Positions 18,301 to 26,629 of a stretch of 64,000 bases of DNA are shown piece after piece; the stretch's first letter is position 1; each line of letters opens with the position of its first letter. The stretch is from JAFGSG01 sp964626055 (GTDB taxonomy: Bacteria; Spirochaetota; UBA4802; JAFGDQ01). A program made the position numbers and the translations under genes. Where the stretch lies: the NCBI GenBank assembly GCA_964626055.1, contig CAZVDF010000004.1, forward strand, positions 44,780 to 108,779. Reading direction: 5' to 3'. The notes under the pieces were generated by a model, which ran no database searches, was not told the origin of the DNA, and worked only from the letters and a program-made list of their open reading frames with translations.

Positions 18301-18933
18301 ATGCGCATTTTAAAAAAAAAGAAAAAAGACAACGATATTGAATCGAAACTGCAAAAAGAGATCGAGCTGCTTAAAAAAACTATCTCGGAGAAGTCGGAGG
18401 TAATACGAAGCCTGAATAATATCATAGAAATGTTTGAAAAAACGGTTGAGATGAACCGCGAGGAATTGCTCCAGGCCAATGCCACTCTTGAAGCGCAGAA
18501 TAAAGTATCGGAAATGACAAGACAGGAGCTAATAAACAGGGATAAAATAATATCCGCCCAGCAGTCAACTCTTGATCTCAGCGGAAACGAAAGAAAACTG
18601 CAAAAGGAAGTCAATGAAGCCTGGAAATCCGCTATTGATCTGGCAAGAAACGAGCGCCTTCAGTCGGAAGAAATAATTCTTGCGCTGGAGCGGGTGGAAG
18701 AGCTCAGCAAACTGGAGAGAGAACAAAAGGATAACGAACTGAAGGCGATGGAAAATGCCATGAACTTTTCAAGGGACGAGAAACTTACTTACGAAAATAT
18801 CGTACATGCCTATAAGAAGATCCAGGCGCTATCCGATGCCGAAAAGCTTTATATTCTGCAGTTACTGGATAAGAGAATCCATTTCGATTATGAAAGCCTC
18901 AAAAAGAATTTTTATGTAAATTACGACGATTAG
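18301..18933 (+). CDS. Coiled-coil protein of unknown function
   Basis: A 210-residue, highly charged protein with no signal peptide or membrane segment. From residue 15 to about 185 it shows continuous heptad-like spacing of Leu/Ile among Glu, Lys, Asn and Arg, so it is predicted to be almost entirely coiled coil. Repeating elements of about 30-35 residues (ending in ...RNE, ...NERK, ...RDEK) suggest internal duplication. The C-terminus (LYILQLLDKRIHFDYESLKKNFYV) is a short non-coil tail. A promoter-like sequence lies upstream, but no strong ribosome binding site. I recognise no family; a structural or signalling scaffold is possible. Confidence 0.6.
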   Translation: MRILKKKKKDNDIESKLQKEIELLKKTISEKSEVIRSLNNIIEMFEKTVEMNREELLQANATLEAQNKVSEMTRQELINRDKIISAQQSTLDLSGNERKLQKEVNEAWKSAIDLARNERLQSEEIILALERVEELSKLEREQKDNELKAMENAMNFSRDEKLTYENIVHAYKKIQALSDAEKLYILQLLDKRIHFDYESLKKNFYVNYDD

Positions 18934-19049
18934 TTTTTATGTTTCCTGCTGCTTTCCTTGCCTGCTTTTCAATTTATTGTTAATTTGCAAGAAGCAATCT
19001 TAAAATTACAGATTTATATCAGTGATTAACGATAAAACGATTTATCAGG

Positions 19050-19068
19050 AAATAAAATATAATTTTGA
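19050..19068 (+). repeat. 19-base AT-rich dispersed repeat, copy 1
   Basis: The 19-mer AAATAAAATATAATTTTGA occurs exactly here, at 40082-40100, and as the reverse complement at 63936-63954. It contains TATAAT and lies 48 bases before hypB; a promoter role is possible but there is no -35 at standard spacing. Confidence 0.5.
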
Positions 19069-19115
19069 GATTGTTTTAAAAAATTATTGACTCTCCTGAA
19101 TAAAAAAATATTTCA

Positions 19116-19787
19116 ATGAACATGGAAATTAAGGTTTTGCAGAATATTTTCGCGTCCAACAGGCAGTATGCCGACGAGATCAGGGCGCTTCTTAAGACAA
19201 AAAAAATTTTCATGATAGACATGATGGGCTCTCCTGGAAGCGGGAAAACTAGGGTCAACGACAGATTGATCGCTTCGTTGAAAGAGAGATACAGAATAGC
19301 GGTCATAGAAGCCGACGTAAGCACAACAAAAGACGCCGAGAAGCTGGCGGTCCATAATGTGCCCGTAATTCAGATCGAGACCGGTCTTTTCGGGCGCGAA
19401 TGCCACGTGGAGAGCTCATGGGTGAAGAAATGCCTGCTTGAATTCGATCTTGATAAACTCGACTTTATCATTATTGAAAATATCGGGAATCTTGTGTGCC
19501 CTGCGGAATACGAGCTCGGGGACGATATGAGAGTCGTTGTGCTAAGCATTGCCGAAGGGGAGGACAAGCCGCTGAAGTACCCATTGATGTTTTCGAGCTC
19601 ACGGATTGTTCTTTTGAACAAAATAGACCTGCTGCCTCACCTTTCATACGATCTTGATGAAGTTAAGAAAAACATAAAAAGCGTCAGTCCTCAAATGAGA
19701 ATCTTTGAAGCAAGCGCGGTTACCGGGCAGGGCTTCGAGGCATTTATCGATTATCTCGCACAGAAGATCGATGAGAAGATAGGGTAA
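19116..19787 (+). CDS. hypB: HypB-like nickel-insertion GTPase
   Basis: A 223-residue SIMIBI-class GTPase of the HypB/UreG family. P-loop GSPGSGKT at residues 38-45; EADVSTTKDAEKL (switch/G2-G3 area); the metal-site segment GRECHVESSWV, which keeps the Cys-His of the GTPase-domain metal site although the usual acidic/His context is altered; and NKIDLLPH for guanine recognition. The N-terminal Cys-rich nickel site of E. coli HypB is absent, as in many bacterial homologues. HypB loads nickel into [NiFe] hydrogenases, but no other hyp or hydrogenase gene is nearby. There is no clear ribosome binding site upstream. Assignment to HypB rather than UreG rests on the CH segment. Confidence 0.8.
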   Translation: MNMEIKVLQNIFASNRQYADEIRALLKTKKIFMIDMMGSPGSGKTRVNDRLIASLKERYRIAVIEADVSTTKDAEKLAVHNVPVIQIETGLFGRECHVESSWVKKCLLEFDLDKLDFIIIENIGNLVCPAEYELGDDMRVVVLSIAEGEDKPLKYPLMFSSSRIVLLNKIDLLPHLSYDLDEVKKNIKSVSPQMRIFEASAVTGQGFEAFIDYLAQKIDEKIG

Positions 19788-19806
19788 TGTAAAAACAATC
19801 TCTGTA

Positions 19807-19844
19807 TCCCCTCCCCCTATCCCCCGAAGGGGGCACCTATTTGG
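19807..19844. repeat. C-rich palindromic intergenic unit, single copy
   Basis: A C-rich unit with a perfect 5-bp stem (CCCCC at 19821-19825, GGGGG at 19829-19833), followed by GCACCTATTTGG. It resembles one arm of the composite element at 10.7 kb. A separate segment at 19943-19969 (CTGTGCCTCTGAG...CTGTGG) resembles a 'ctgtgcctctgtgg' repeat that I remember from many environmental genomes. Confidence 0.55.
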
Positions 19845-19983
19845 ATGATGAGGGCTAATTAAACATCGACATTTTATATTTTTATTCACTTTCCCGACAT
19901 TCCGGAATGATCCTTAAAGAAATATTCTGATTTTTCTTAATGTTCTGTGCCTCTGAGTTTCTGTGGAACTTTAATGATGCACT

Positions 19984-21120
19984 CTAAAGAAAATTAAGCG
20001 AGATCTGCATAACCGCTTCATCGATGGACGGATATTTCTGAAGTATCTGCTTCTTGATATCCAGAATACTTTTATCATTCCTGTAATCCGAAAGATATCT
20101 GAAATAACCCAGCCTTCTTCCGATTATAAAGTTTTCTTTATCCTCTTTATCCATTTTAAGAAAATCATCGATAAGCATAAGCATATCTTTTTTACCCTGC
20201 GGGAAATCCCCGCCGAGGTCTTCCAGGAGATTTAAAATATGATCGCTTAAAAAGGTGCTGGTTATGCCTTCCAGATTTTCTATAAGAAGCCTGAGCTCTC
20301 TAACTTTCTCTTCATCGGAAAGCGGGGTCCATTTTTTTTCCGCCATCATCCGGTAAAGAGGCGTGCCCGGCACGGGTATTGTGGTTCTTATCCTGATAAA
20401 AGTCGGGTTGATCGCATTAATCACTTTTGCCGTTTCAATGGCATTCTCTTCCGAGAGCTCCTTCCCTCCGAGACCGGGCATGAAATACACTGAAAGGTCA
20501 AACCCGGCAGCCATTGCTTTCTGCCCCGCCGATATATGGTCTTCCGCTTTAACTCCTTTGCTCATCATCTCCAGCACTTTATCCGAACCTGATTCCATTC
20601 CCACGTGAAGCCTGGTAAGGCCCGCGGCTTTTAAAGCTTTAAGCTCCTCAAGCGTTTTTTTGCTTATCGTTTTCGATCTTGCGTATGTCGTGATTCTTTC
20701 TATCGAAGGAAATTTTTCTTTAAGATATTTGAGTATCTCGACGACGTCTTCCGTTTTCAATACAAGGGAATTCGCGTCCTGAAGAAATACCGTTTTCGCG
20801 CCTGAAAAAAGCCATGATGCGATCCTGTAATATTCTTCCTGCATCATAATGTTTTTCTTTGCGGCTTTCTCAAGGACTTGCCTGTCGATTGATCCGTTGC
20901 GTCCCAGATCGTCGGATATTTTTTTCATCTCATCCGAGATACGGATTATCGCATCAATCTCGTTCTTGATTTCTTCAACCGTTCTTCTGGAAAATTCTTT
21001 ACCTTTATAAATATGACAGAAGGCGCATTTGTTCCATGTGCAGTTTCTTGTAAGTCTGAGCAGAAGGCTTTCCGCTTCGCTGGGCGGACGTATGGGCCCT
21101 GTTTCCAAATTATAATTCAT
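19984..21120 (-). CDS. Radical SAM protein (CX4CX2C type)
   Basis: A 378-residue radical SAM enzyme. The cluster-binding cysteines are C27, C32 and C35 in RNCTWNKCAFCHIYKG, spaced CX4CX2C, a variant characteristic of a widespread family of stand-alone radical SAM proteins. Typical fold elements follow: TVFLQDANSLVLKTEDVVEIL, LTRLHVGMESGSDKVLEMMSKG (the SAM-binding GxE-like strand), and FMPGLGGKELSEENAIETA. The reaction is unknown. AGGAGAT precedes the ATG. Its stop codon lies in a GCACTCTA sequence that resembles the end of the 200-bp MITE found elsewhere in the window. It is convergent with hypB and divergent from lysS. Confidence 0.8.
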   Translation of the reverse strand: MNYNLETGPIRPPSEAESLLLRLTRNCTWNKCAFCHIYKGKEFSRRTVEEIKNEIDAIIRISDEMKKISDDLGRNGSIDRQVLEKAAKKNIMMQEEYYRIASWLFSGAKTVFLQDANSLVLKTEDVVEILKYLKEKFPSIERITTYARSKTISKKTLEELKALKAAGLTRLHVGMESGSDKVLEMMSKGVKAEDHISAGQKAMAAGFDLSVYFMPGLGGKELSEENAIETAKVINAINPTFIRIRTTIPVPGTPLYRMMAEKKWTPLSDEEKVRELRLLIENLEGITSTFLSDHILNLLEDLGGDFPQGKKDMLMLIDDFLKMDKEDKENFIIGRRLGYFRYLSDYRNDKSILDIKKQILQKYPSIDEAVMQISLNFL

Positions 21121-21268
21121 ATAATCTCCTTTTTAGACCAGTTTTAATTAATATATATAATTCTCAAGCAAAAAGCATATAATTTTCGAAACAAAAAACA
21201 GTTTGACATGTATAACCTTGAAAGCAATCTATTCAAATAAAAAATGCAGTTAAAATCGGAGCGGCAAT

Positions 21269-22759
21269 ATGAGTGAAGATATATCGCAATTAATTAAGCT
21301 AAGAATTGAGAAAATTGAAAATTTGAAAAGCAAGGGGATAAATCCTTATCCTGTAAGATATTTTAAAAATGATTACGCGGCCGGCATTAAAGAAAATTTT
21401 AAGGATGATGAGAGCAAAGAAGTAAACATAGCCGGAAGGCTGAAATCAAAACGGCCGATGGGCAAGGCCGCTTTCGCTCATCTAGAAGATATAACCGGGA
21501 CCATCCAGATCTATGCCAGGGAGGATGCCCTGGGAAAAGAAAATTTCGAGGTATTCAATACCTTCGATCTGGGCGATATCATCGGAGTAAAAGGATCGAC
21601 ATTCCGGACAAAGCACGGAGAGATAAGCATTAAAGTAAAGGAAGCAACTCTTCTCGCGAAGTGCATCCGTCCCATGCCGGTTGTCAAAGAAAAGGATGGG
21701 CGCGTTTTCGACGAGTTCGCAGACAGGGAGCAGAGGTACAGGCAGAGGTATGTCGACCTGGCGGTGAGCCCGGGAGTAAAAGCGGACTTTATCCTCAGAA
21801 GCAAAATAATCAGCGGGATAAGGGATTTTCTTACCGAGCGCGCTTATCTTGAAGTAGAGACTCCCATGATGCAATCGATCCCTGGCGGCGCGGCCGCAAG
21901 GCCGTTCATTACGCATCATAACGCGCTTGACATCGATCTTTATTTAAGGATCGCGCCGGAACTGTATTTAAAAAGGCTTCTGGTAGGCGGCTTCGAAAGG
22001 GTATTCGAGATCAACAGGAATTTCAGGAACGAAGGCATATCGACAAAGCATAATCCCGAATTCACAATGCTTGAGCTTTATTCTGCGTACCAGGATTATA
22101 AATACATGATGTCCCTTGCCGAAGAGATGATCTCTTCGCTCGCCCGGAAATTTCTGGGCAAAATGGTTATCGATTACCAGGGCTCCGTGATTGACCTTAC
22201 GCCGCCCTGGGAGAAGATCACTTTTATCGATATAATTAATAAATATACGCATGTTGATTTCCATAAGATTAAAACAATTGAAGAAGCCCGCAAAGCGGCA
22301 TCGTCTCTCGGTCTTGTCGTCGCGGATGATTTATCGATATGGAAAATCGCGAATGAGATTTTTGAAGAGAGGGTGGAAGATAAACTGATACAGCCTGCAA
22401 TCGTCATGGATTATCCGAAGGAACTGTCGCCGCTTTCGAAATCAATGGAAGGCAATCCCGACTTTGTCGAAAGATTCGAGCCTTACATCGCGGGAAGGGA
22501 GATCGGTAATGCTTTTACGGAGCTTAATGATCCGTTCGATCAGAAAGCGAGGTTCGAGGATCAGGTCCGCAGGCGCGAGGCGGGCGACGAGGAGGCGCAG
22601 ATGATGGACAGCGATTACATATGCGCTCTCGAGTACGGAATGCCGCCCGCTGCCGGGATGGGGATAGGCATTGACAGGCTTGTCATGCTTTTTATAAACA
22701 GCAGTTCGATCAAAGACACGATCCTTTTCCCGCTCTTGCGGCCCGAAAAAATGGATTGA
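21269..22759 (+). CDS. lysS: Lysyl-tRNA synthetase, class II
   Basis: Charges tRNA-Lys. A 496-residue class II enzyme with an N-terminal OB-fold anticodon-binding domain (VNIAGRLKSKRPMGKAAFAHL to about residue 140) and a catalytic core containing motif 2 (NRNFRNEGISTKHNPEFTML) and motif 3 (GMGIGIDRLVML). The linking segment YRQRYVDLAV is standard. Full usual length; ATG with GGAG eight bases upstream. Three envelope/competence genes follow in the same direction, the first after 32 bases, so it may be the first gene of that run. No riboswitch or T-box structure was recognised upstream. Confidence 0.95.
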   Translation: MSEDISQLIKLRIEKIENLKSKGINPYPVRYFKNDYAAGIKENFKDDESKEVNIAGRLKSKRPMGKAAFAHLEDITGTIQIYAREDALGKENFEVFNTFDLGDIIGVKGSTFRTKHGEISIKVKEATLLAKCIRPMPVVKEKDGRVFDEFADREQRYRQRYVDLAVSPGVKADFILRSKIISGIRDFLTERAYLEVETPMMQSIPGGAAARPFITHHNALDIDLYLRIAPELYLKRLLVGGFERVFEINRNFRNEGISTKHNPEFTMLELYSAYQDYKYMMSLAEEMISSLARKFLGKMVIDYQGSVIDLTPPWEKITFIDIINKYTHVDFHKIKTIEEARKAASSLGLVVADDLSIWKIANEIFEERVEDKLIQPAIVMDYPKELSPLSKSMEGNPDFVERFEPYIAGREIGNAFTELNDPFDQKARFEDQVRRREAGDEEAQMMDSDYICALEYGMPPAAGMGIGIDRLVMLFINSSSIKDTILFPLLRPEKMD

Positions 22760-22791
22760 TTTTATGAATACATCCCCGTATTATTTGCTCT

Positions 22792-23454
22792 ATGAAATGC
22801 GGAAGGATCCATACGGCATTAGTGATGTTTTTCCTGATTATCTGTTGCTGCCCCGTTTATGCGCTGACCGGCGATGAAGCGATGGCAAAATTAATAGACC
22901 GGCTGGCAGGAGCGGAAACAATAAAAGGAAAAATAGCGATATCGTACCAGTCCGGGGAGGCATACTCCGGGATTTTTATTTACATGCATCCGGGTAAAAT
23001 GTACGTAAAATTCACCGATCCGCCCGGAAAGCTGATAGTCACCAACGGGAAAAAATTATGGGTTTATGATTCCGCAACGGACGTATGCGGCGTTCAGGAG
23101 CTGGAGACGATAGAGGCGGCGGATAAAGATCCGGAAAAACGGTCGAAGGACATTAGGCCGAAACTCACGGGCGGTATTTCGAGATTTTTCCGGACTTATG
23201 AAGCCAGGATAAATGTAGACACTCCGCTGCCTGTAATCGAATTGTTTAATGAGAGCAAAAAATATTCGGAGATAAAATTCATGCTTAATTCCGACTATAT
23301 GCTGACGGGCGCTGTTTTTAAGGATAAGGAAGGAGACGGCTTCGTGATAAAATTATCCGATGTGAAATTAGGGGTAAGCGTACCGCCGGGTGTATTTAAT
23401 TTTAAAGCGCCTGCAAATGCTCAGGTTGTAAAAAATCCGCTGGATATCAGATAA
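22792..23454 (+). CDS. LolA-like outer-membrane lipoprotein carrier
   Basis: A 220-residue exported protein with a signal peptide (residues 1-25, ending VYA-LT). The mature part matches the LolA/LolB open beta-barrel pattern: KGKIAISYQSGEAYSGIFIYMHPGK, YVKFTDPPGKLIVTNGKKLWVYD, and late PPGVFNFKAP-N. In this family the protein ferries lipoproteins across the periplasm or acts as a related lipid-binding carrier. It lies 32 bases after lysS and two bases before an outer-membrane protein gene, which fits envelope biogenesis. Whether it is true LolA or one of the several LolA-like paralogues cannot be decided without other lol genes. Confidence 0.7.
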   Translation: MKCGRIHTALVMFFLIICCCPVYALTGDEAMAKLIDRLAGAETIKGKIAISYQSGEAYSGIFIYMHPGKMYVKFTDPPGKLIVTNGKKLWVYDSATDVCGVQELETIEAADKDPEKRSKDIRPKLTGGISRFFRTYEARINVDTPLPVIELFNESKKYSEIKFMLNSDYMLTGAVFKDKEGDGFVIKLSDVKLGVSVPPGVFNFKAPANAQVVKNPLDIR

Positions 23455-23455
23455 A

Positions 23456-24070
23456 ATGATCACAAGAGAAAATTTATTTATTGGTTTTTTTCAAAAAATA
23501 TTTTTATTATTCGTTATCATTTTTTATTTTACGCCTGATTTGAAAGCCGCAAAAGAAGAAGAGGAGCTTTTCTTCACATATATCGGTCCGACCATAGGCG
23601 GCGGGACTAACCAGATAGCTTACAGGGGATGGTCGTCTGATTCCAACACAAGAGTCTCGAAAATGATTTCGGGTTATTATGTGAGCGGCGGCTGCAGCCT
23701 GGATATTTTTGTCAGAAATTTCATCGGGGAACTTACGCTTGAATACATCAATAATTTCAGCAGCGGCAAACCGGATGTTTCCGTTCAGCATTTAATATAC
23801 ACGGGGACTTTTAAATATTCTTTTGCATTAAATAATGCATTCGCGCTCACGTGCGGGATCGGCGCTTATATGGAGACTCCTCCGGCAACCAGAAGCTATA
23901 ACGGCGGCGGGGTAAACGGCACCATAGGAGCCGTATTTGACGTATCCCGCGACTGGAAAGTCATTTTTGATTTTGTCACAAGATACGGCCGCTTCGGCAT
24001 GGGCGACGATTCTTCCAAATTCTCATTAGGAGCAAAAATAGGCGCGGTATATAAAATTGGACGAATATAA
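23456..24070 (+). CDS. Probable small outer-membrane beta-barrel protein
   Basis: A 204-residue exported protein with an N-terminal hydrophobic signal (about residues 8-30, ending LKAAKE). The rest alternates short hydrophobic/polar strands rich in Gly, Tyr, Phe and Ser (FTYIGPTIGGGTNQIAYRGW, YVSGGCSLDIFVRNFIGELT, FAFALTCGIGAYMETP) and ends with FSLGAKIGAVYKIGRI, as in small OmpA/OmpW-like barrels. No specific family is recognised. It begins one base after the LolA-like stop codon and overlaps the ComEC-like gene by 14 bases, so the three genes are probably translated together. Any link to DNA uptake is inferred only from that coupling. Confidence 0.6.
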   Translation: MITRENLFIGFFQKIFLLFVIIFYFTPDLKAAKEEEELFFTYIGPTIGGGTNQIAYRGWSSDSNTRVSKMISGYYVSGGCSLDIFVRNFIGELTLEYINNFSSGKPDVSVQHLIYTGTFKYSFALNNAFALTCGIGAYMETPPATRSYNGGGVNGTIGAVFDVSRDWKVIFDFVTRYGRFGMGDDSSKFSLGAKIGAVYKIGRI

Positions 24071-26108
24071 AAGAATCTCAAAACTTGTATTTGTCCCGTC
24101 TTTTTTTGCTCTTTTATCCGCGATCTGCGCAATTATCCTTGTTTATTCGATTCTTATCGGCCCGAAGATAAATTCGGCAGCCGGTATCATGATGCTTTTT
24201 TTACAACTGCCTGCATTCATTTTTTGCAGAAAGCGCTTCATGTCATTCCATTCTTACGCATGTTTTTTAATATTTATATCTTTTCTTATCGTAATGCGGA
24301 TAGTATTTCTTTTTTATTTTGTACCTGTCGGGGAAAATAGCAAAAAATTTTACGCATCCGTGGAATCCGTCAAAGCCCTGAGATACAGCAATGAGATTGT
24401 TTTAAATTTTTCTGAACCGGATAAAGACATGCCCCGTTTTTTGCAGGCAGCCAGTAAAGCGGTGAGCTATGCAGGTAAAGAAATAAAAATAAAATCCGGC
24501 GATGAAATCGAGATATACGCAAAGCCTAGAGAATTAAGAATCGATAATAATAACTCATCTTTGGAAACCGATCTGCTGAAAAAAGGATTCCATTATATCT
24601 TTAATCTAAATACAAAGAACTGTAGAGTAATTAACGGCGCCCGTATCGGTTTAAGAGACAAAATAAGAAATATAATCGAAGAAAATCTGTCCGGGCTTTT
24701 TGATAAGAGGACCGTCCCGGTCATAAAAGGATTATATTTTGCCAACAGCAGTTACATAGATAAATCAACGACAATCGATTTTAAAAGGGCCGGGGTTTTG
24801 CACATCCTGGCGGCAAGCGGCGAACATATAGGAATAATAGCCGGAGTTCTGCTCCTGGTTTTAAGCCCGCTCTTCATCAATCGGAAAATACTCCAGATTA
24901 TTATCGCCCTGGTTTTGCTTTTTTATCTGTATATAACCGATATGCCGGTATCGCTTTTAAGAGCGTTCGTAATGTTCTGCATTTTTTCTGTCCAGAAGAT
25001 ATTCGATCTCGAAAAAAATATCTATAATACGCTCTTCCTTTCGGCGGTAATAATTCTGGCAATGTTCCCCTATGAAGTTTTCAGCCTGGGGTTCCAGCTT
25101 TCCTTCGGCGCCACATTCGGAATATTGCTTTTTTATAATTTTTACAGGAATGTTTTTTCTGTTCTACCCTCGAAATTATCACAGGTGCTTTCGGTGACTT
25201 TCTCGGCGCAGATATTCGTGCTGCCTGTTATCTTTATCCGGCTAAACGAGATCAACCTTGCGGGACTTGTTTCCAACCTGGTAATTGTATTCACAATGTC
25301 CGGGACAATGATACTGTCTATAATCGCCGGTGTGACCTCCGCAGTTGCAATGATACCGGCAAAATTTTTTGCTTTTCTTACGGATTCCCTGTATCTGCTG
25401 AGCCTTAAGCTGGTTCAGTATTTTTCCGGGATGAAAGGCCATTTCGCGATTGATAGCGGCAAAAGCATAGCATTGCTTCTGCCGTTTCTGTTGTTTATCC
25501 TCCCGGCTGCGCCCGTAAAAATCAGCGGAAGAATTTTACGCATTTCCCTTATCATCTCGGTGTTGTCGGCATGGTTAATACTGTCCGGGACTTACGCGCA
25601 AAGCAAGAATAGAATAAGCATAAGCGGCGCCGACGGTAAAATTATTATTCTGCAGAATGAGAACAGCAGTCCGGTAATATTCGGATATTTAAACAGCTAT
25701 GAAGAGGCGGATGAAATTGCAGGTCATGTTAACAGGAATAATATCAGAAATATTATTTTATGTATTCCGAAACCTGACTTTAATAATTTAAGGAGTTATA
25801 CATCATTTATTAAAAAAAGCGTAGTTTCCGGATGTTATATCGCTCCGGATTTTATGTTCTCATCGCACTTTAAAAAATTCTGCCGGATACTGGATGCCGA
25901 CGGTATTCCGCTTAAAGTAAGTGAATTTAAGACCTGCGACGCGGATCGTTTAATTGCGGATAATATTCCGGGCTTTATTGAAAATATTTTGCAAAATCCG
26001 CTTGGAAATATAGCAATAATTCATAAGCTGCTTACTGAGAATTATGAGCTGAAAAATTCGGTTATGGAAGAAATAGAGAAATGCGGCTTTGTGATCGAAT
26101 ACATATAG
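24057..26108 (+). CDS. comEC: ComEC/Rec2-type inner-membrane DNA channel, without recognisable nuclease domain
   Basis: A 683-residue polytopic protein starting at TTG within the preceding gene. N-terminal transmembrane helices (residues 10-95), a DUF4131-like soluble stretch, then the competence domain with HILAASGEHIGIIAG, matching the H-x-x-SG-H-x-x-x-xxG signature of ComEC, and about eight further membrane segments. ComEC transports single-stranded DNA into the cytoplasm during transformation. The last ~150 residues, where a metallo-beta-lactamase-like nuclease domain usually sits, have a related-looking strand pattern but no HxHxDH motif, so nuclease activity is probably lost or never present. 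No comEB/F or pilus genes adjoin it. Confidence 0.82.
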   Translation: MDEYKRISKLVFVPSFFALLSAICAIILVYSILIGPKINSAAGIMMLFLQLPAFIFCRKRFMSFHSYACFLIFISFLIVMRIVFLFYFVPVGENSKKFYASVESVKALRYSNEIVLNFSEPDKDMPRFLQAASKAVSYAGKEIKIKSGDEIEIYAKPRELRIDNNNSSLETDLLKKGFHYIFNLNTKNCRVINGARIGLRDKIRNIIEENLSGLFDKRTVPVIKGLYFANSSYIDKSTTIDFKRAGVLHILAASGEHIGIIAGVLLLVLSPLFINRKILQIIIALVLLFYLYITDMPVSLLRAFVMFCIFSVQKIFDLEKNIYNTLFLSAVIILAMFPYEVFSLGFQLSFGATFGILLFYNFYRNVFSVLPSKLSQVLSVTFSAQIFVLPVIFIRLNEINLAGLVSNLVIVFTMSGTMILSIIAGVTSAVAMIPAKFFAFLTDSLYLLSLKLVQYFSGMKGHFAIDSGKSIALLLPFLLFILPAAPVKISGRILRISLIISVLSAWLILSGTYAQSKNRISISGADGKIIILQNENSSPVIFGYLNSYEEADEIAGHVNRNNIRNIILCIPKPDFNNLRSYTSFIKKSVVSGCYIAPDFMFSSHFKKFCRILDADGIPLKVSEFKTCDADRLIADNIPGFIENILQNPLGNIAIIHKLLTENYELKNSVMEEIEKCGFVIEYI

Positions 26109-26629
26109 CGGGCAAGATGATTATGCTGCATATAGGCGCAGAGACGCCGGGACGGGCGTCTCTACAGCCGATAGCATTCAGATAAAGATCAAATTGCCGA
26201 TAAAATTTTAATAATTATGATTTTCTTGTTTTAAGAATGTCTCAAAGTCACGTACTGCAACGGACATTCTTAGCTGCTCTTACCTCTTTTATCAGGTTTC
26301 GTATTTCCAGCCGGCGGCATTAAATGCCCTGACCTTTCTGAATGCCTCCATAAATATTATAATCAAACGACGGCGAATTGACAAGAAAAACTTATTAAAA
26401 TTAAATTATTTTTTTATTATTTATCTTTAATGTCTATATGTTTTGCCGTTCGGGTCCCTGTCTGCCGCAATTGAAAAAATTATTCCAACGCAAGGGATTG
26501 CTGCCCGGGCATAATGAATGACACGGCTTTTTGCGGGTCTGAATGATTAAAGCGGGATAAACTGCGGGTAAAAAAGCATTGAAATTCAGTATGATGTTTT
26601 ATATGTAAGTATACGGTAGGGTTATATAT
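26109..26629. other. Intergenic region of about 520 bases with two hairpins
   Basis: Between the ComEC-like gene and the hydrolase. Besides the hairpin at 26141-26162 it holds a second perfect 10-bp inverted repeat, TAAGAATGTC at 26232-26241 and GACATTCTTA at 26263-26272, with a 21-base loop. The remainder shows no supported gene; a long antisense frame in 26480-27355 is a shadow of the hydrolase gene. Confidence 0.5.
26141..26162. repeat. GAGACGCC...GGCGTCTC hairpin repeat
   Basis: Perfect 8-bp inverted repeat (26141-26148 and 26155-26162) around a 6-base loop, followed by TACAG. It resembles the 'gagacgc...gcgtctc' intergenic palindromes known from many bacteria. It lacks a T-run, so terminator function for the ComEC gene is doubtful. 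Confidence 0.55.
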
